From NCBI GenBank assembly GCA_029776225.1, contig JAKOTR010000022.1, positions 299,959 through 363,958 on the forward strand: a DNA stretch of 64,000 nucleotides, in the 5' to 3' direction. The notes under the pieces were generated by a model. The model saw only the letters and a program-made list of their open reading frames with translations, ran no database searches and was not told the origin of the DNA. The stretch comes from Acidobacteriota bacterium. Its GTDB lineage: Bacteria > Acidobacteriota > Terriglobia > Bryobacterales > Bryobacteraceae. Below are positions 15,834 through 23,929 of the stretch, in pieces (the stretch's first letter is position 1; the number at the start of each line of letters is the position of its first letter). The position numbers and the translations under genes were made by a program.

Positions 15834-17459
15834 CTACAACTTACTGTAGTAATCGACCGCCCACTTCACCTGCTCGAGCGCCTGCTGCTTTGTCGCCTCG
15901 CTATCGAATTTCGCCCCCGTCTGGAACCACCGCTCGCTATATCGCAGGTACAGCCTCAGGTAATCGATCGCCTTCTGCACCCTTACTTTGACCCCGTCCC
16001 GCAGAAAGTAGACCGGATTGGTATGCGCGAACACCGTCATCCGGCGCGGCATGATTGTCTTGCCTTGCCGGCTTGGCTCCGCCACCCGCGCCGCCAGCCA
16101 CGAGCTCGCCTTCAATGGTATCTTCGCCTCCAGCTTCACTTCGTAGACGCCTGACTTATCTCGGGACGGCTCCCCGCTCGAGGCCACCGCCTCCCCGTTT
16201 ACGACAATCTGCAGCCTGCCAAACGGCAGTATCGATCGCGCCGCCGCCCGTGCCGTCACCGTCCTCGATCCGCTGAAGTTTACCACCTCGCCCGGTCCGT
16301 GCCCGTCCACTTCGAATGTCATGATCGGACCGTTAGTGATAAAGCCGGTTCCGGCCTTCAAACCCGCCAGCCAGGCATCGAAGGAACGCTCTCCGGGCGC
16401 CTTCACGTACACACGGCTGCTGCCCACCGGGATGTCGTCCCCCATCTTGTCCGTCCCCGACGCCAGCGGAATGCGGAATCCCGCGTTTAAAAACTGGTAA
16501 TACCGGTCGATGGCCGTCAGCGCCGGCAGTCTTGGCAAATCCGCCGGCTGGTCCATCAGCGGCTCGCGGCGAACCTCGCGCCCGGTCACTACCGTCATCC
16601 CCCACGGCTCCCAATGCGTCCCCACCACCAGCGGATCGCACGAAGTGAGCATGTCCAGCGCGTCGATCACTCCCATCGCAATCGCAATCGGCGATTCGGC
16701 TCCGGGCATATCGCCGAAGTGCGCCCAGGTAACCGTCCCGCCCTGCGCTCGCGCCTGCTTCGCCGCCGGTGTCAGCAGCAGGTGCCTCTCCGACGTACTC
16801 CGGAACACTCCGCCGGCCGGCTGGAACGGCTCAATCAGATGCTGGAGACGCAGCAGGTTCAGATGGCCTTGCTGCCAGTCGCGAAACTCCTGGCCCACCC
16901 ACACCCAACTGCCCGGCGTCGAAACTGTGGCGAGCTTCCCGGTGAACTTTTCCCGGTCGTTGGTGAAATCGCTGGTCAGCAGGTTTAGCACCTCCAGGTC
17001 CTCGGCGCGCATCTGCAAGTGGCACTGGTCGAGGGCAAGGTAGTGTACGTGCGTGTCGCCGTTCATGTATCCCTGCTCCCGTGTATTGATCCAGCGGCGG
17101 AGCCGGAAAGTCTGCTCGCCCGCGCTCGAGGTCACAGTCTGCTCCAGCGGGATTGTCTCCAGGCCGCGCCAGATCTCCACCTTCAGCCCCTGGCCGCTGC
17201 CCGGAGCCTCGAAGCGCCCATCCACGTAACACCACCGCTTCTGCAGGTACTGCACGTGATCGTGCTTGCCGGCGATCTCCACCGGCCGCCCTTGTGCATC
17301 CGTTACCACAATCCGCGCCGCTACCGGCTGGCCCGTCTCGTCGTCGACAATCCGGCCGACAAACCGCGCGGGGCTCTGCACCGCGGCATGCGCTATCAAC
17401 GCGATCAGCGCACACATGCCCGCCGAGCGCAACAGGATCAGTCTTCGTTCCCTGGCCAT
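15834..17459 (-). CDS. CehA/McbA-like metallohydrolase domain protein, secreted
   Basis: A 541-residue protein with an N-terminal hydrophobic signal (ERRLILLRSAGMCALIALIAHAA). A carboxypeptidase-regulatory-like segment (FVGRIVDDETGQPVAARIVV) precedes a PHP-type metallohydrolase region: metal-ligand motif NGDTHVHYLALDQ, then GTVTWAHFGDMPG, the loop ASGTDKMGDDIPVG, and FDAWLAGLKAGTGFITNGP, which is typical of CehA/McbA proteins. It is probably a periplasmic phosphoesterase or amidase-type hydrolase; named CehA/McbA members hydrolyse carbaryl, but that activity should not be assumed here. The frame is open for another 67 codons upstream, but ATG 17459 gives the signal peptide directly. Divergent from the endonuclease gene. 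Confidence 0.8.
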   Translation of the reverse strand: MARERRLILLRSAGMCALIALIAHAAVQSPARFVGRIVDDETGQPVAARIVVTDAQGRPVEIAGKHDHVQYLQKRWCYVDGRFEAPGSGQGLKVEIWRGLETIPLEQTVTSSAGEQTFRLRRWINTREQGYMNGDTHVHYLALDQCHLQMRAEDLEVLNLLTSDFTNDREKFTGKLATVSTPGSWVWVGQEFRDWQQGHLNLLRLQHLIEPFQPAGGVFRSTSERHLLLTPAAKQARAQGGTVTWAHFGDMPGAESPIAIAMGVIDALDMLTSCDPLVVGTHWEPWGMTVVTGREVRREPLMDQPADLPRLPALTAIDRYYQFLNAGFRIPLASGTDKMGDDIPVGSSRVYVKAPGERSFDAWLAGLKAGTGFITNGPIMTFEVDGHGPGEVVNFSGSRTVTARAAARSILPFGRLQIVVNGEAVASSGEPSRDKSGVYEVKLEAKIPLKASSWLAARVAEPSRQGKTIMPRRMTVFAHTNPVYFLRDGVKVRVQKAIDYLRLYLRYSERWFQTGAKFDSEATKQQALEQVKWAVDYYSKL

Positions 17460-17687
17460 GGCTGCTCTTACCCAGGATTTCCGCTTTGGCCTTCGAGTGT
17501 ACACCGGACCGCGCATTGGCCGGTAATCCACGGAGGGCCAGTGCCGCGCGAACCGGCTCACGCCGCGGTTGAGATGGGATAGCCAGGACCGCCGCTGCTG
17601 CGCTCGTGAGCACACGGACGCGGATACGCCCAGCCCCCTTTTTCCGCAGGCCAAACACATCTGCTCCTATTTCAAGAGGAAGTAGGG

Positions 17688-17693
17688 TACTCT
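17688..17693 (+). promoter_or_regulatory. Candidate -10 box (TACTCT) 6 bases before a GTG start
   Basis: TACTCT, then 6 bases, then GTG 17700. No Shine-Dalgarno lies in the spacer. It belongs to the TANNNT series. Confidence 0.3.
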
Positions 17694-17699
17694 CTTTCC

Positions 17700-18467
17700 G
17701 TGATGCCTCGCCGTCTCTATTGGCTCTCGGTATTGCTCGCCGCCGTCCTGCTTCCCGTATTTGCCGCAGATCATCTCGAGTTCGGCCAGCCGGACTGCCC
17801 CACCCCTGTGCTCGACAAGAAGTACTTCGTGGTCTGCCATGACCCCGAGCGCAAAATCCCCCTCTGGGTCGGATACGCGCTCACCAGGGAAGACCTGGCG
17901 GCGGCCGTCGCCAACCGGAAGGAGGGGAACTTCCGCTTTCGGGCAGACCCGGAACTTCCGCGCGGCCGTCGCGCCGAACCCTCGGACTACTCCAAGAGCG
18001 GATACGACCAGGGCCACATGGCGCCGGCAGCCGACTTCACCCGCAGCGTCGAGGCGATGAAAGCGACGTTTATCCTCTCCAACGCCGTTCCCCAAAAGCC
18101 TGGCCTGAACCGGGGGCAGTGGGCCCAGCTTGAGGCTTTCGTTCGCGAGCAGACTGAGATTCACGGCCAGGCCTGGATCTTCACCGGACCGGTCTTCATA
18201 GGCAAGCGGCCATTGAGGACTATCGGCGCGAACCGCGTGGCGGTGCCCACCCACACCTTTAAGGTGATTCTTTGCGTGAGTGATCGGGGCAAGGAGATGT
18301 TCGCCTTCCTGATGCCGAACCTCGACAAGGTAAAGAGCGGCCTCGAAGAGCACACTTTCAGCGTGGATCTGATTGAACGCTACACAGGACTGGATTTCTT
18401 CGACCGCCTTCCGGCGGACGAGCAGCGGCGGCTGGAGCGTGTGGTCGGAAAGGTTTCAAAGAAATAG
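17700..18467 (+). CDS. Secreted DNA/RNA non-specific endonuclease (Serratia nuclease family)
   Basis: A 255-residue beta-beta-alpha-metal nuclease. A signal peptide covers residues 1-23 (YWLSVLLAAVLLPVFA). The catalytic motif is DQGH (residues 103-106, within YDQGHMAPAADF); the family standard is DRGH, so the Arg is replaced by Gln while the general base His106 remains. The metal-binding Asn segment is ILSNAVPQKPGLNRGQW. The enzyme would cut nucleic acids in the periplasm or outside, for nutrition or defence. The start can be GTG 17700 or ATG 17703; the TACTCT box 6 bases upstream favours GTG. No immunity or inhibitor gene is adjacent, which fits an exported enzyme. Confidence 0.9.
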   Translation: MMPRRLYWLSVLLAAVLLPVFAADHLEFGQPDCPTPVLDKKYFVVCHDPERKIPLWVGYALTREDLAAAVANRKEGNFRFRADPELPRGRRAEPSDYSKSGYDQGHMAPAADFTRSVEAMKATFILSNAVPQKPGLNRGQWAQLEAFVREQTEIHGQAWIFTGPVFIGKRPLRTIGANRVAVPTHTFKVILCVSDRGKEMFAFLMPNLDKVKSGLEEHTFSVDLIERYTGLDFFDRLPADEQRRLERVVGKVSKK

Positions 18468-18601
18468 CCGAAGGCCGCTGAAGGACCGCCAGATCGGTGA
18501 AGGCTCATCAGAACGGCATCCACCACAGCCGGTTGGCTCCAGCGCGAGGGCATCGGTCACCGTAGATTGCAGGCCGCTCGGTCGCAGAATGGCAAAAAAA
18601 A

Positions 18602-18679
18602 TGGTCGGGGCGAGTGGATTTGAACCACCGACCTCCTGGTCCCGAACCAGGCGCTCTAGCCAGGCTGAGCCACGCCCCG
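18602..18679 (-). tRNA. tRNA-Pro (anticodon CGG)
   Basis: A complete cloverleaf on the minus strand. The acceptor stem is CGGGGCG/CGCCCCG, the anticodon arm is CCTGG-TTCGGGA-CCAGG with anticodon CGG (reads CCG), and the T arm contains GGTTCAAATCC. The CCA end is encoded (18602-18604). A run of eight T on the sense strand follows directly (18594-18601), and could help end transcription. Confidence 0.95.
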
Positions 18680-18737
18680 ATCCTGTTTGGTTGCCCGGCT
18701 GAGCTTTCGCTCAACCAGATTCAGTCTACCACACCAC

Positions 18738-18980
18738 CTAAAAAGGTGGCTTGAGCCGTCTGATTTCGTAGCGGCGCGGGTCCAGGCCGCGGGCCGCCAG
18801 CTCACGAATGCACTCCTCCGGCGTTTTCCCGATCGCTTCAATCCGCCTCAGCGGCGCCGTAGACGGCTCGTAGATCTCGAATGCCGCGAACAAACCTGCC
18901 AGCGCGGCAGCTTGCTGCGGCCTCAATTGCTCGTAAGCGCAACCCACCGCCTGGGCCGGTTCGAAACGGGATGAAAACAT
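18738..18980 (-). CDS. Small conserved-looking protein, unknown function
   Basis: An 80-residue soluble protein with no signal peptide or membrane helix. The N-terminal half is Ala-rich and helical (AYEQLRPQQAAALAGLFAAFEIYEP) and the C-terminal half looks like a small alpha/beta unit (GKTPEECIRELAARGLDPRRYEIRRL). The composition and GC-rich third positions support a real gene. It starts 26 bases after the stop of the secreted protein gene of the ECF operon and may belong to it, but TACAAT (18992-18997) and TATAAG lie just upstream and could give it its own promoter. tRNA-Pro follows. I do not recognise the family. Confidence 0.7.
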   Translation of the reverse strand: MFSSRFEPAQAVGCAYEQLRPQQAAALAGLFAAFEIYEPSTAPLRRIEAIGKTPEECIRELAARGLDPRRYEIRRLKPPF

Positions 18981-19006
18981 CTCTTATAAAGATTGTAGCA
19001 GCTTGC

Positions 19007-20146
19007 TCAGAACTTCTTAAGTTCGTTCACCAGCGCGGCCAGACCGCGGCGGCGGTACAGGTCGGCCAGGCGCTGCTCTTCGGCCGAGGGCGCCAGCACC
19101 GACCGCAGCCTCGGGTCGTCGAGCGCCGCGCGGTCCGGAATCCACATCGTTCCGTCGGTGAACTCCACTTCGCTCACGAATCCCGTCATTCCCTCGATCG
19201 CCAGCGGCTGCCCGGCCGGACGCGTGAACCGGAGCGCTGCATCCTCGCCTACCCGTCCCTTGGCGCCCGGCGCCAGCGTCAGCCCCGAACCGGCCGCCGG
19301 CACCGACCCCGCCAGGTACTCGCGGCCGTCGCGGTCCCGGATGATCCAGCCGATCTCGAAATAGCGCACCGGCCGGTCCGAGCGGTTCCTCACCTCGATG
19401 CGAGGCGCCCGGGCTTCGCTTCCGGCAACCCTGGCCACGCCGCTCACCGGCTCCAGGGGCGATTCCGGGATCTGAACAAACGCGAACTGGCACTCCCACT
19501 CCTGCGCCGCTACGGCGGTGGCGCGCCCGCGGCGGATTACCTGCACGTCGAGCCTCGGGCGTTCGGCCATCCGGGCAATGCTGCTCACCATGGCCTCACG
19601 CAGTCCCTCCGGACCGCGCGCCTCCAGCACGGACTTGAAATACTGGCGATCGCGGCGCGCCTCCAGCTCCCACACCGTCATCGTCCGGCGCGAATTCAGC
19701 CGGTCCGGCCCGTAGAACGAGAGGTCCTCAAACAATACGCCGTCGAGCGAAATTTCCGCCAGCGGCCCATTGCCGGCCATCAGCGGCCGCAGCAGCCTCA
19801 GGTCGATGCGGATCGGGAACGTCTCCCCGGGGCCCACATCGAGACTCGGAACCGCTACCGACCCTTTTCCGCCGGGCGTGACTTCCTGGGCCTGCACCAG
19901 CAGCGTGATCCCCCGGATGCGGCGCTGGCTCGAGTTGCGGAGCGTGAGCGACGTGTGCAGATCCAGCACGAGCGCGCCGCCGCGCGCATCCGTGCGGGAC
20001 TCGCCCCACCCCGCCGAAACCAGGGTGACCGGGGAATCCGCCGGGAAATTGACCTTGAGGGAACTGGCCGATGCGGGCGTCTCCTGCGCCCATGCGGCGA
20101 GCACGCCGCCCAACACAGCCAGCGCCCACTTAATACGCGTAGACAT
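19007..20146 (-). CDS. Secreted protein of unknown function, third gene of ECF/anti-sigma operon
   Basis: A 379-residue protein with a signal peptide (MSTRIKWALAVLGGVLAAWAQ). The mature part looks like beta-sandwich modules: VSAGWGESRTDARGGALVLDL, SLTLRNSSQRRIRGITLLVQA and later IEVRNRSDRPVRYFEIGWIIRD, the last two reading like related repeats that describe a backbone of conserved beta strands. A helical linker separates them. The C-terminus (LADLYRRRGLAALVNELKKF) is helical. No catalytic motif is visible. It overlaps the 3' end of the anti-sigma gene by 17 bases, so it is translated with it and is probably part of the same response. Its role might be envelope sensing or repair, which is inference only. 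Confidence 0.75.
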   Translation of the reverse strand: MSTRIKWALAVLGGVLAAWAQETPASASSLKVNFPADSPVTLVSAGWGESRTDARGGALVLDLHTSLTLRNSSQRRIRGITLLVQAQEVTPGGKGSVAVPSLDVGPGETFPIRIDLRLLRPLMAGNGPLAEISLDGVLFEDLSFYGPDRLNSRRTMTVWELEARRDRQYFKSVLEARGPEGLREAMVSSIARMAERPRLDVQVIRRGRATAVAAQEWECQFAFVQIPESPLEPVSGVARVAGSEARAPRIEVRNRSDRPVRYFEIGWIIRDRDGREYLAGSVPAAGSGLTLAPGAKGRVGEDAALRFTRPAGQPLAIEGMTGFVSEVEFTDGTMWIPDRAALDDPRLRSVLAPSAEEQRLADLYRRRGLAALVNELKKF

Positions 20147-20693
20147 GGCTGATCGTCACCTGACCCGTCTCTTCGTCCACGTAGCGGGCTCCGGCGGCCT
20201 CTCCTCTCACGGAATAAACAACGTTTTCGGTGTGCGGCTGCAACAATGTGAAGCCGCGGCCGTCCCGCTGGACTCCAATGCCGGCGGAACTCACCTCAAC
20301 CACGAACTCGGGCCCCGCCGGGCGGAGCGGCGGGTTGAGGCTCTGCAAAATCCAGCCCGCGACAATCAACAGCAGCACCGGCAGCACGATCGCGGGCGCG
20401 CGCCACCGGGCTTTCGGAGACTCCGGCTCCACAACTGTCGCCGTAATGCAGCGCGCCGCTGCCAGCCCGAGGCGGATGTTGGCCTTCATCTCGGCCGCCA
20501 GCACATCCCAGTTCACTCCGGGCGGCAGTTCCTGCGCGCAGCTGCCGGCCAGTTGCCGCAGACCCTGAAACTCCTTCACCACGCGCCTGCACCGCGAGCA
20601 CCCGCGGAGATGAAGCGCGATGCGGAAGCGTGACGGAAGGCTCAAGTCCTTCCCTGCATAGAGAGCCAGCCTTGACTCCAGCGGATGGGTCAC
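20130..20693 (-). CDS. Anti-sigma factor, zinc-finger (ZAS) type, single-pass membrane
   Basis: A 187-residue membrane anti-sigma factor. The cytoplasmic N-terminal region has the His-x3-Cys-x2-Cys zinc motif (HLRGCSRCRR), one transmembrane helix (IVLPVLLLIVAGWIL, near residues 90-106) and a periplasmic C-terminal beta domain (FVVEVSSAGIGVQRDGRGF). It should hold the adjacent ECF sigma factor inactive until an envelope signal arrives. GTG 20693 overlaps the sigma stop as GTGA, and a GAGGAGG lies just upstream, so translation is coupled and the two proteins are made in balance. A longer open frame upstream is a shadow of the sigma gene. Confidence 0.88.
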   Translation of the reverse strand: MTHPLESRLALYAGKDLSLPSRFRIALHLRGCSRCRRVVKEFQGLRQLAGSCAQELPPGVNWDVLAAEMKANIRLGLAAARCITATVVEPESPKARWRAPAIVLPVLLLIVAGWILQSLNPPLRPAGPEFVVEVSSAGIGVQRDGRGFTLLQPHTENVVYSVRGEAAGARYVDEETGQVTISHVYAY

Positions 20694-21253
20694 GACTTCC
20701 TCCTCATCATGTAGCGGCGAAACTTGACCCTGGCGTTGGCGATGTGCGAACGCACGGTCGCCTTGGAACACTTCAGATAGCGGGCCACCTCCTCGGCGGG
20801 CAGTCCCTCGACGTCGCGCAGCAGCAGCGCCGCGCGCTCGCGGCTTGTCAGCACCTGAAGCCCGTTCTTGAGGAAAGCCTGGCGCTCGGCGCGCAGCAGG
20901 ATCTGCTCCGGGCTTTCGTGCGAGGAGTTCGCGGCCGGCTCGGGGATCCCCTCGATTTCGCAAAAGCTGACCCGGCCGTGACGGCGCAGGTGGTCGATGG
21001 CGGTGTTGGTGGCAATGCGCGAGAGCCAGTGGGCGGCTTTTTCGGCGTCCCTGAGCTGGTCCTGCCGCTGCAAGGCCTTAATGAAAACCTCCTGGGTGAG
21101 GTCCTGCGCGTCGGCGACATTGCCCAGCATGCGGTAGATCAGCAGGAAGATCCGGCGCAGGTTGTCGGAAACAAAGCGGTTCTGCCACTCTGCCGTGTCT
21201 TCGAGAATCGGCTCGACGGTTTCGCTCATAGCGGGCATCGGAACGGTAACCAT
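20690..21253 (-). CDS. ECF-type RNA polymerase sigma factor
   Basis: A 187-residue ECF sigma factor. Region 2 is IFLLIYRMLGNVADAQDLTQEVFIKAL (core binding and -10 melting), region 4 is LTSRERAALLLRDVEGLPAEEVARYL followed by KCSKATVRSHIANARVKFRR, the -35 reading helix-turn-helix. It is encoded with its cognate zinc-finger anti-sigma factor by a GTGA overlap. I find no clear autoregulated promoter in the 137 bases to the divergent thiolase gene. Several in-frame ATG codons (21253, 21238, 21229) are possible starts, and no strong Shine-Dalgarno decides between them. Confidence 0.92.
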   Translation of the reverse strand: MVTVPMPAMSETVEPILEDTAEWQNRFVSDNLRRIFLLIYRMLGNVADAQDLTQEVFIKALQRQDQLRDAEKAAHWLSRIATNTAIDHLRRHGRVSFCEIEGIPEPAANSSHESPEQILLRAERQAFLKNGLQVLTSRERAALLLRDVEGLPAEEVARYLKCSKATVRSHIANARVKFRRYMMRRKS

Positions 21254-21257
21254 GCGC

Positions 21258-21344
21258 CTACAACAGGATGACGCCGATGACCTTCAGAACGTGGAGCAGG
21301 AACTTGAGATAAGCGAGGAGCGCGGGAAAACTCCCTGCGGACAA
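21258..21344 (-). CDS. Possible 28-residue hydrophobic peptide upstream of ECF sigma
   Basis: A TTG-started frame gives MSAGSFPALLAYLKFLLHVL followed by KVIGVILL and a TAG stop 4 bases before the sigma ATG. It would be a single membrane helix. The close spacing to a gene without a Shine-Dalgarno would fit translational coupling, but the frame is short and could be chance. Confidence 0.2.
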   Translation of the reverse strand: MSAGSFPALLAYLKFLLHVLKVIGVILL

Positions 21345-21378
21345 TGCGGTCCTGAATCCGCCCTCGCATTTACAGCGC

Positions 21379-21384
21379 TATCCT
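21379..21384 (+). promoter_or_regulatory. Candidate -10 box (TATCCT) 6 bases before thiolase ATG
   Basis: TATCCT is followed by GATTAT and then the ATG at 21391, with no Shine-Dalgarno. It is the same arrangement as at 2757 and 13142. Confidence 0.35.
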
Positions 21385-21390
21385 GATTAT

Positions 21391-22551
21391 ATGAAACCAG
21401 TTGCCGTCGTCGGGGCTGGCAAAACTCAGTTTGGGGCGTTTCCGGATCGCGATCTTTGTTCCCTGGCCGTCGAAGCAGGCCGTAAGTGTCTGGAAGACGG
21501 GCACATCAAGCCTTCTCAGGTGGACGCCTTTTTTCTGGGCAATTTCGCCGGACCATCCTTCACGGGGCAGAATCACCTCGCGCCGTATGTCGGGGCTGCC
21601 CTCGGGATAACCGGAGTACCAGCCACCCGCTTCGAGGCTGCCTGTGCGTCGAGCGGTTCGGCTTTCTTCCACGCGGTGATGAGCGTCGCGGCGGGGATCT
21701 ACGACCTCGTCCTGGTGGTCGGAGTGGAAAAGATGACCTGCCAGACGACGCCGCGGGTCGCCGAAATCCTTGCAAGCGCTGGAGATCTGTCCGGGGAAGT
21801 GAAGGCGGGAGCTACCTTCCCGGCGCTGTTCGCCATGATCGCGCGCCGCCACATGCATCAGTACGGAACGCGCCGCGAGGACCTGGCCGCCGTGGCGGTG
21901 AAGAACCACGCCAACGGAGCAAAAAACCCCTACGCGCACATGCGCAAGGTGATCACCATCGAACAGGCGCTGGCCGGCAAACCGGTCGCCGATCCTCTGA
22001 CGGTCTGCGATTGCTCTCTGGTGAGCGACGGCGCGGCGGCGGTTCTGATCGCGCCGCTCGAGCGCGCCTCCGAGTTCACTTCGAAACCGGTGGTGGTAGC
22101 CGGCATCGCCCAGACCTCGGATCGCCTCCCTCTCGCGGAGAAGCAAGACATCACCACATTTCCGGCCGTGCGCAAAGCGGCCCAGAAGGCCTACAAGATG
22201 GCCGGCGTTGGGCCCGAGGAAGTCGAATTCGCCGAGGTGCACGACTGCTTCACCATCGCCGAAATCGTCGCCCTCGAGGATCTGGGCTTCGTCAAAGTCG
22301 GCGAGGGCGGCCCGTATACGTCCGATGGCTGCACGCTTCCCACGGGGCCGAAGCCGGTGAACGCCAGCGGCGGGTTGAAGGCCAAGGGACACCCCGTAGG
22401 CGCTACGGGCGTGGCGCAGATCTGCGACGTAGTGGCGCAAATCCGCGGCGAGGCGGGCGAGTTGCAACTGGCCCGGCATTCGCTTGGGCTGGCGCAGAAC
22501 CTGGGCGGTTCGGGAGCCACCGCCGTGGTCACCCTCCTGAGGGCGGCATGA
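21391..22551 (+). CDS. Thiolase-family acetyl-CoA acyltransferase (SCP-x/lipid-transfer type)
   Basis: A 386-residue thiolase-fold enzyme that makes or cleaves C-C bonds in acyl-CoA metabolism. The nucleophile is Cys85 (EAACASSGSAF), the catalytic His region is VEFAEVHDCFTIAEI, and the C-terminal motif is GLKAKGHPVGATGVAQ. The pattern (HDCF in place of NEAF) is typical of SCP-x-like thiolases, which usually work with a small OB-fold DUF35 protein. Exactly such a gene follows with an ATGA overlap. The pathway could be branched-chain, sterol-like or aromatic acyl-CoA breakdown; the sequence does not decide. Confidence 0.9.
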   Translation: MKPVAVVGAGKTQFGAFPDRDLCSLAVEAGRKCLEDGHIKPSQVDAFFLGNFAGPSFTGQNHLAPYVGAALGITGVPATRFEAACASSGSAFFHAVMSVAAGIYDLVLVVGVEKMTCQTTPRVAEILASAGDLSGEVKAGATFPALFAMIARRHMHQYGTRREDLAAVAVKNHANGAKNPYAHMRKVITIEQALAGKPVADPLTVCDCSLVSDGAAAVLIAPLERASEFTSKPVVVAGIAQTSDRLPLAEKQDITTFPAVRKAAQKAYKMAGVGPEEVEFAEVHDCFTIAEIVALEDLGFVKVGEGGPYTSDGCTLPTGPKPVNASGGLKAKGHPVGATGVAQICDVVAQIRGEAGELQLARHSLGLAQNLGGSGATAVVTLLRAA

Positions 22552-22754
22552 AAGTCTACACCGAAACTGTTGTATACTCGGCGCCCGAGGCGTTTGTGAA
22601 GGACGCGCCCTACCAGATCGCCATCATCGAAAAGGACGACGGCAGCCGGGTGACCGGGCGCATCCTGGGCGAGCGCGTGGCCATCGGAGACGAGGTCGAG
22701 CTGATCGAGCTTCGGGACGGAATTCCTTATTTCAAAAAGGCATCGAGCCGTTAA
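22548..22754 (+). CDS. Small OB-fold (DUF35-like) partner of the thiolase
   Basis: A 68-residue protein starting with an ATG that overlaps the thiolase stop (ATGA), so translation is coupled. The sequence (YQIAIIEKDDGSRVTGRIL, then GDEVELIELRDGIPYFKK) is a compact OB fold as in the acyl-CoA-associated DUF35 domain. The usual N-terminal rubredoxin-like zinc ribbon of full-length DUF35 proteins is absent, so this is a minimal form with only the OB part. In known systems the partner is needed for activity or substrate delivery. It ends 10 bases before the aminotransferase gene. Confidence 0.75.
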   Translation: MKVYTETVVYSAPEAFVKDAPYQIAIIEKDDGSRVTGRILGERVAIGDEVELIELRDGIPYFKKASSR

Positions 22755-22764
22755 CTCTTTTGCT

Positions 22765-23922
22765 ATGAGACTTGCGGAACGGATGAACAGGATTGCTGTG
22801 GAGTCTGCCTTCGATGTGCTCGTGGAGGCACGGCGGCTCGAGGCCGAAGGCCGCAGCGTGATTCATCTGGAGATCGGCGAACCCGATTTCAAGACGCCGC
22901 GCCACATCGTGGAAGCCGCTCAGAAGGCGCTCGACGACGGCTGGACCCGATACGGCCCCACGCAGGGCTATCCGGACCTGCGCGAGGCCATCGCCGCCTA
23001 CATTTGTCGTACGCGCGACGTGCGGGTGGGCCCGCAGAACGTGACGGTGGTGCCAGGAGGCAAGCCGGTCATCTTCTTTACGCTGATGGCGCTCATCGAG
23101 CCCGGCGATGAAGTGATCTATCCCAACCCGGGTTTCCCAATTTACGAATCGATGATCCGCTTCCTCGGCGGCGTACCCGTGCCGATGCCGCTGGTCGAGG
23201 AGCGCGGCTTCTCCTTCGATCTCGACCTTCTGCGCCGCAAGATCAGCGCGAAAACCAAATTGCTGATCCTGAATTCGCCGCACAATCCGACCGGCGGCGT
23301 CATTCCTGCCGCGGACATGGAGGTGATTGCCGGCTTGGTCCGCGACCGCGACCTGATGGTGCTCTCCGACGAGATCTACTCGCGCATCGTTTACGGCGCC
23401 GCGCCGGTTTCCATCGCCAGCTTTCCTGGCATGCTGGAAAGAACCATCATTCTGGACGGCTTTTCAAAGACTTACGCAATGACCGGATGGCGCATCGGCT
23501 ACGGCGTGATGCCGGAGTGGCTCGTGGATGCGGTCAACAAGCTGATGGTGAACTCCAACTCCTGCACCGCCAGCTTTACCCAGCGTGCGGCACTGGCGGC
23601 CCTCACCGGCCCGCAGGATGAGGTCGACAGCATGGTGGCTGAGTTCCGCCGCCGCCGCGACGCGTTTTGCGCCGGGCTGAACACACTACCCGGTTTCCGG
23701 TGCGCCCTGCCGGGCGGCGCTTTCTACGCCTTCGCCAACATCAAGGGGACGGGCATACCCTCGAAGGAACTCGCCAGCCGGCTGCTTCACAATGCGGGCG
23801 TGGCCTGCCTGAGCGGAACGGCTTTCGGGGAGTACGGTGACGGCTATCTTCGTTTCAGCTACGCCAATTCCTACGAGAACCTTATGGAGGCGATCGAGCG
23901 CATCCGCGCCGAGCTAATATAG
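22765..23922 (+). CDS. PLP-dependent aminotransferase, class I/II
   Basis: A 385-residue fold-type I aminotransferase. PLP is bound through Lys235 in DGFSKTYAMTGWRIGYG; other family marks are YGPTQGYPDLREAIA, the NPTGG loop (NSPHNPTGG) and DEIYSRIVY. It resembles aspartate/tyrosine or alanine-type transaminases of the AspC/PatA group. It starts 10 bases after the small OB-fold gene on the same strand, so a transamination step may be cotranscribed with the thiolase, for example in amino acid or branched-acyl catabolism. Substrate specificity cannot be read. Confidence 0.9.
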   Translation: MRLAERMNRIAVESAFDVLVEARRLEAEGRSVIHLEIGEPDFKTPRHIVEAAQKALDDGWTRYGPTQGYPDLREAIAAYICRTRDVRVGPQNVTVVPGGKPVIFFTLMALIEPGDEVIYPNPGFPIYESMIRFLGGVPVPMPLVEERGFSFDLDLLRRKISAKTKLLILNSPHNPTGGVIPAADMEVIAGLVRDRDLMVLSDEIYSRIVYGAAPVSIASFPGMLERTIILDGFSKTYAMTGWRIGYGVMPEWLVDAVNKLMVNSNSCTASFTQRAALAALTGPQDEVDSMVAEFRRRRDAFCAGLNTLPGFRCALPGGAFYAFANIKGTGIPSKELASRLLHNAGVACLSGTAFGEYGDGYLRFSYANSYENLMEAIERIRAELI

Positions 23923-23929
23923 CCGCCCG

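Noticed and set aside
20694..20963. Upstream extension of the anti-sigma frame
   Set aside because: It reads through the sigma gene in another frame; GTG 20693 with GAGGAGG and GTGA overlap is clearly the start.
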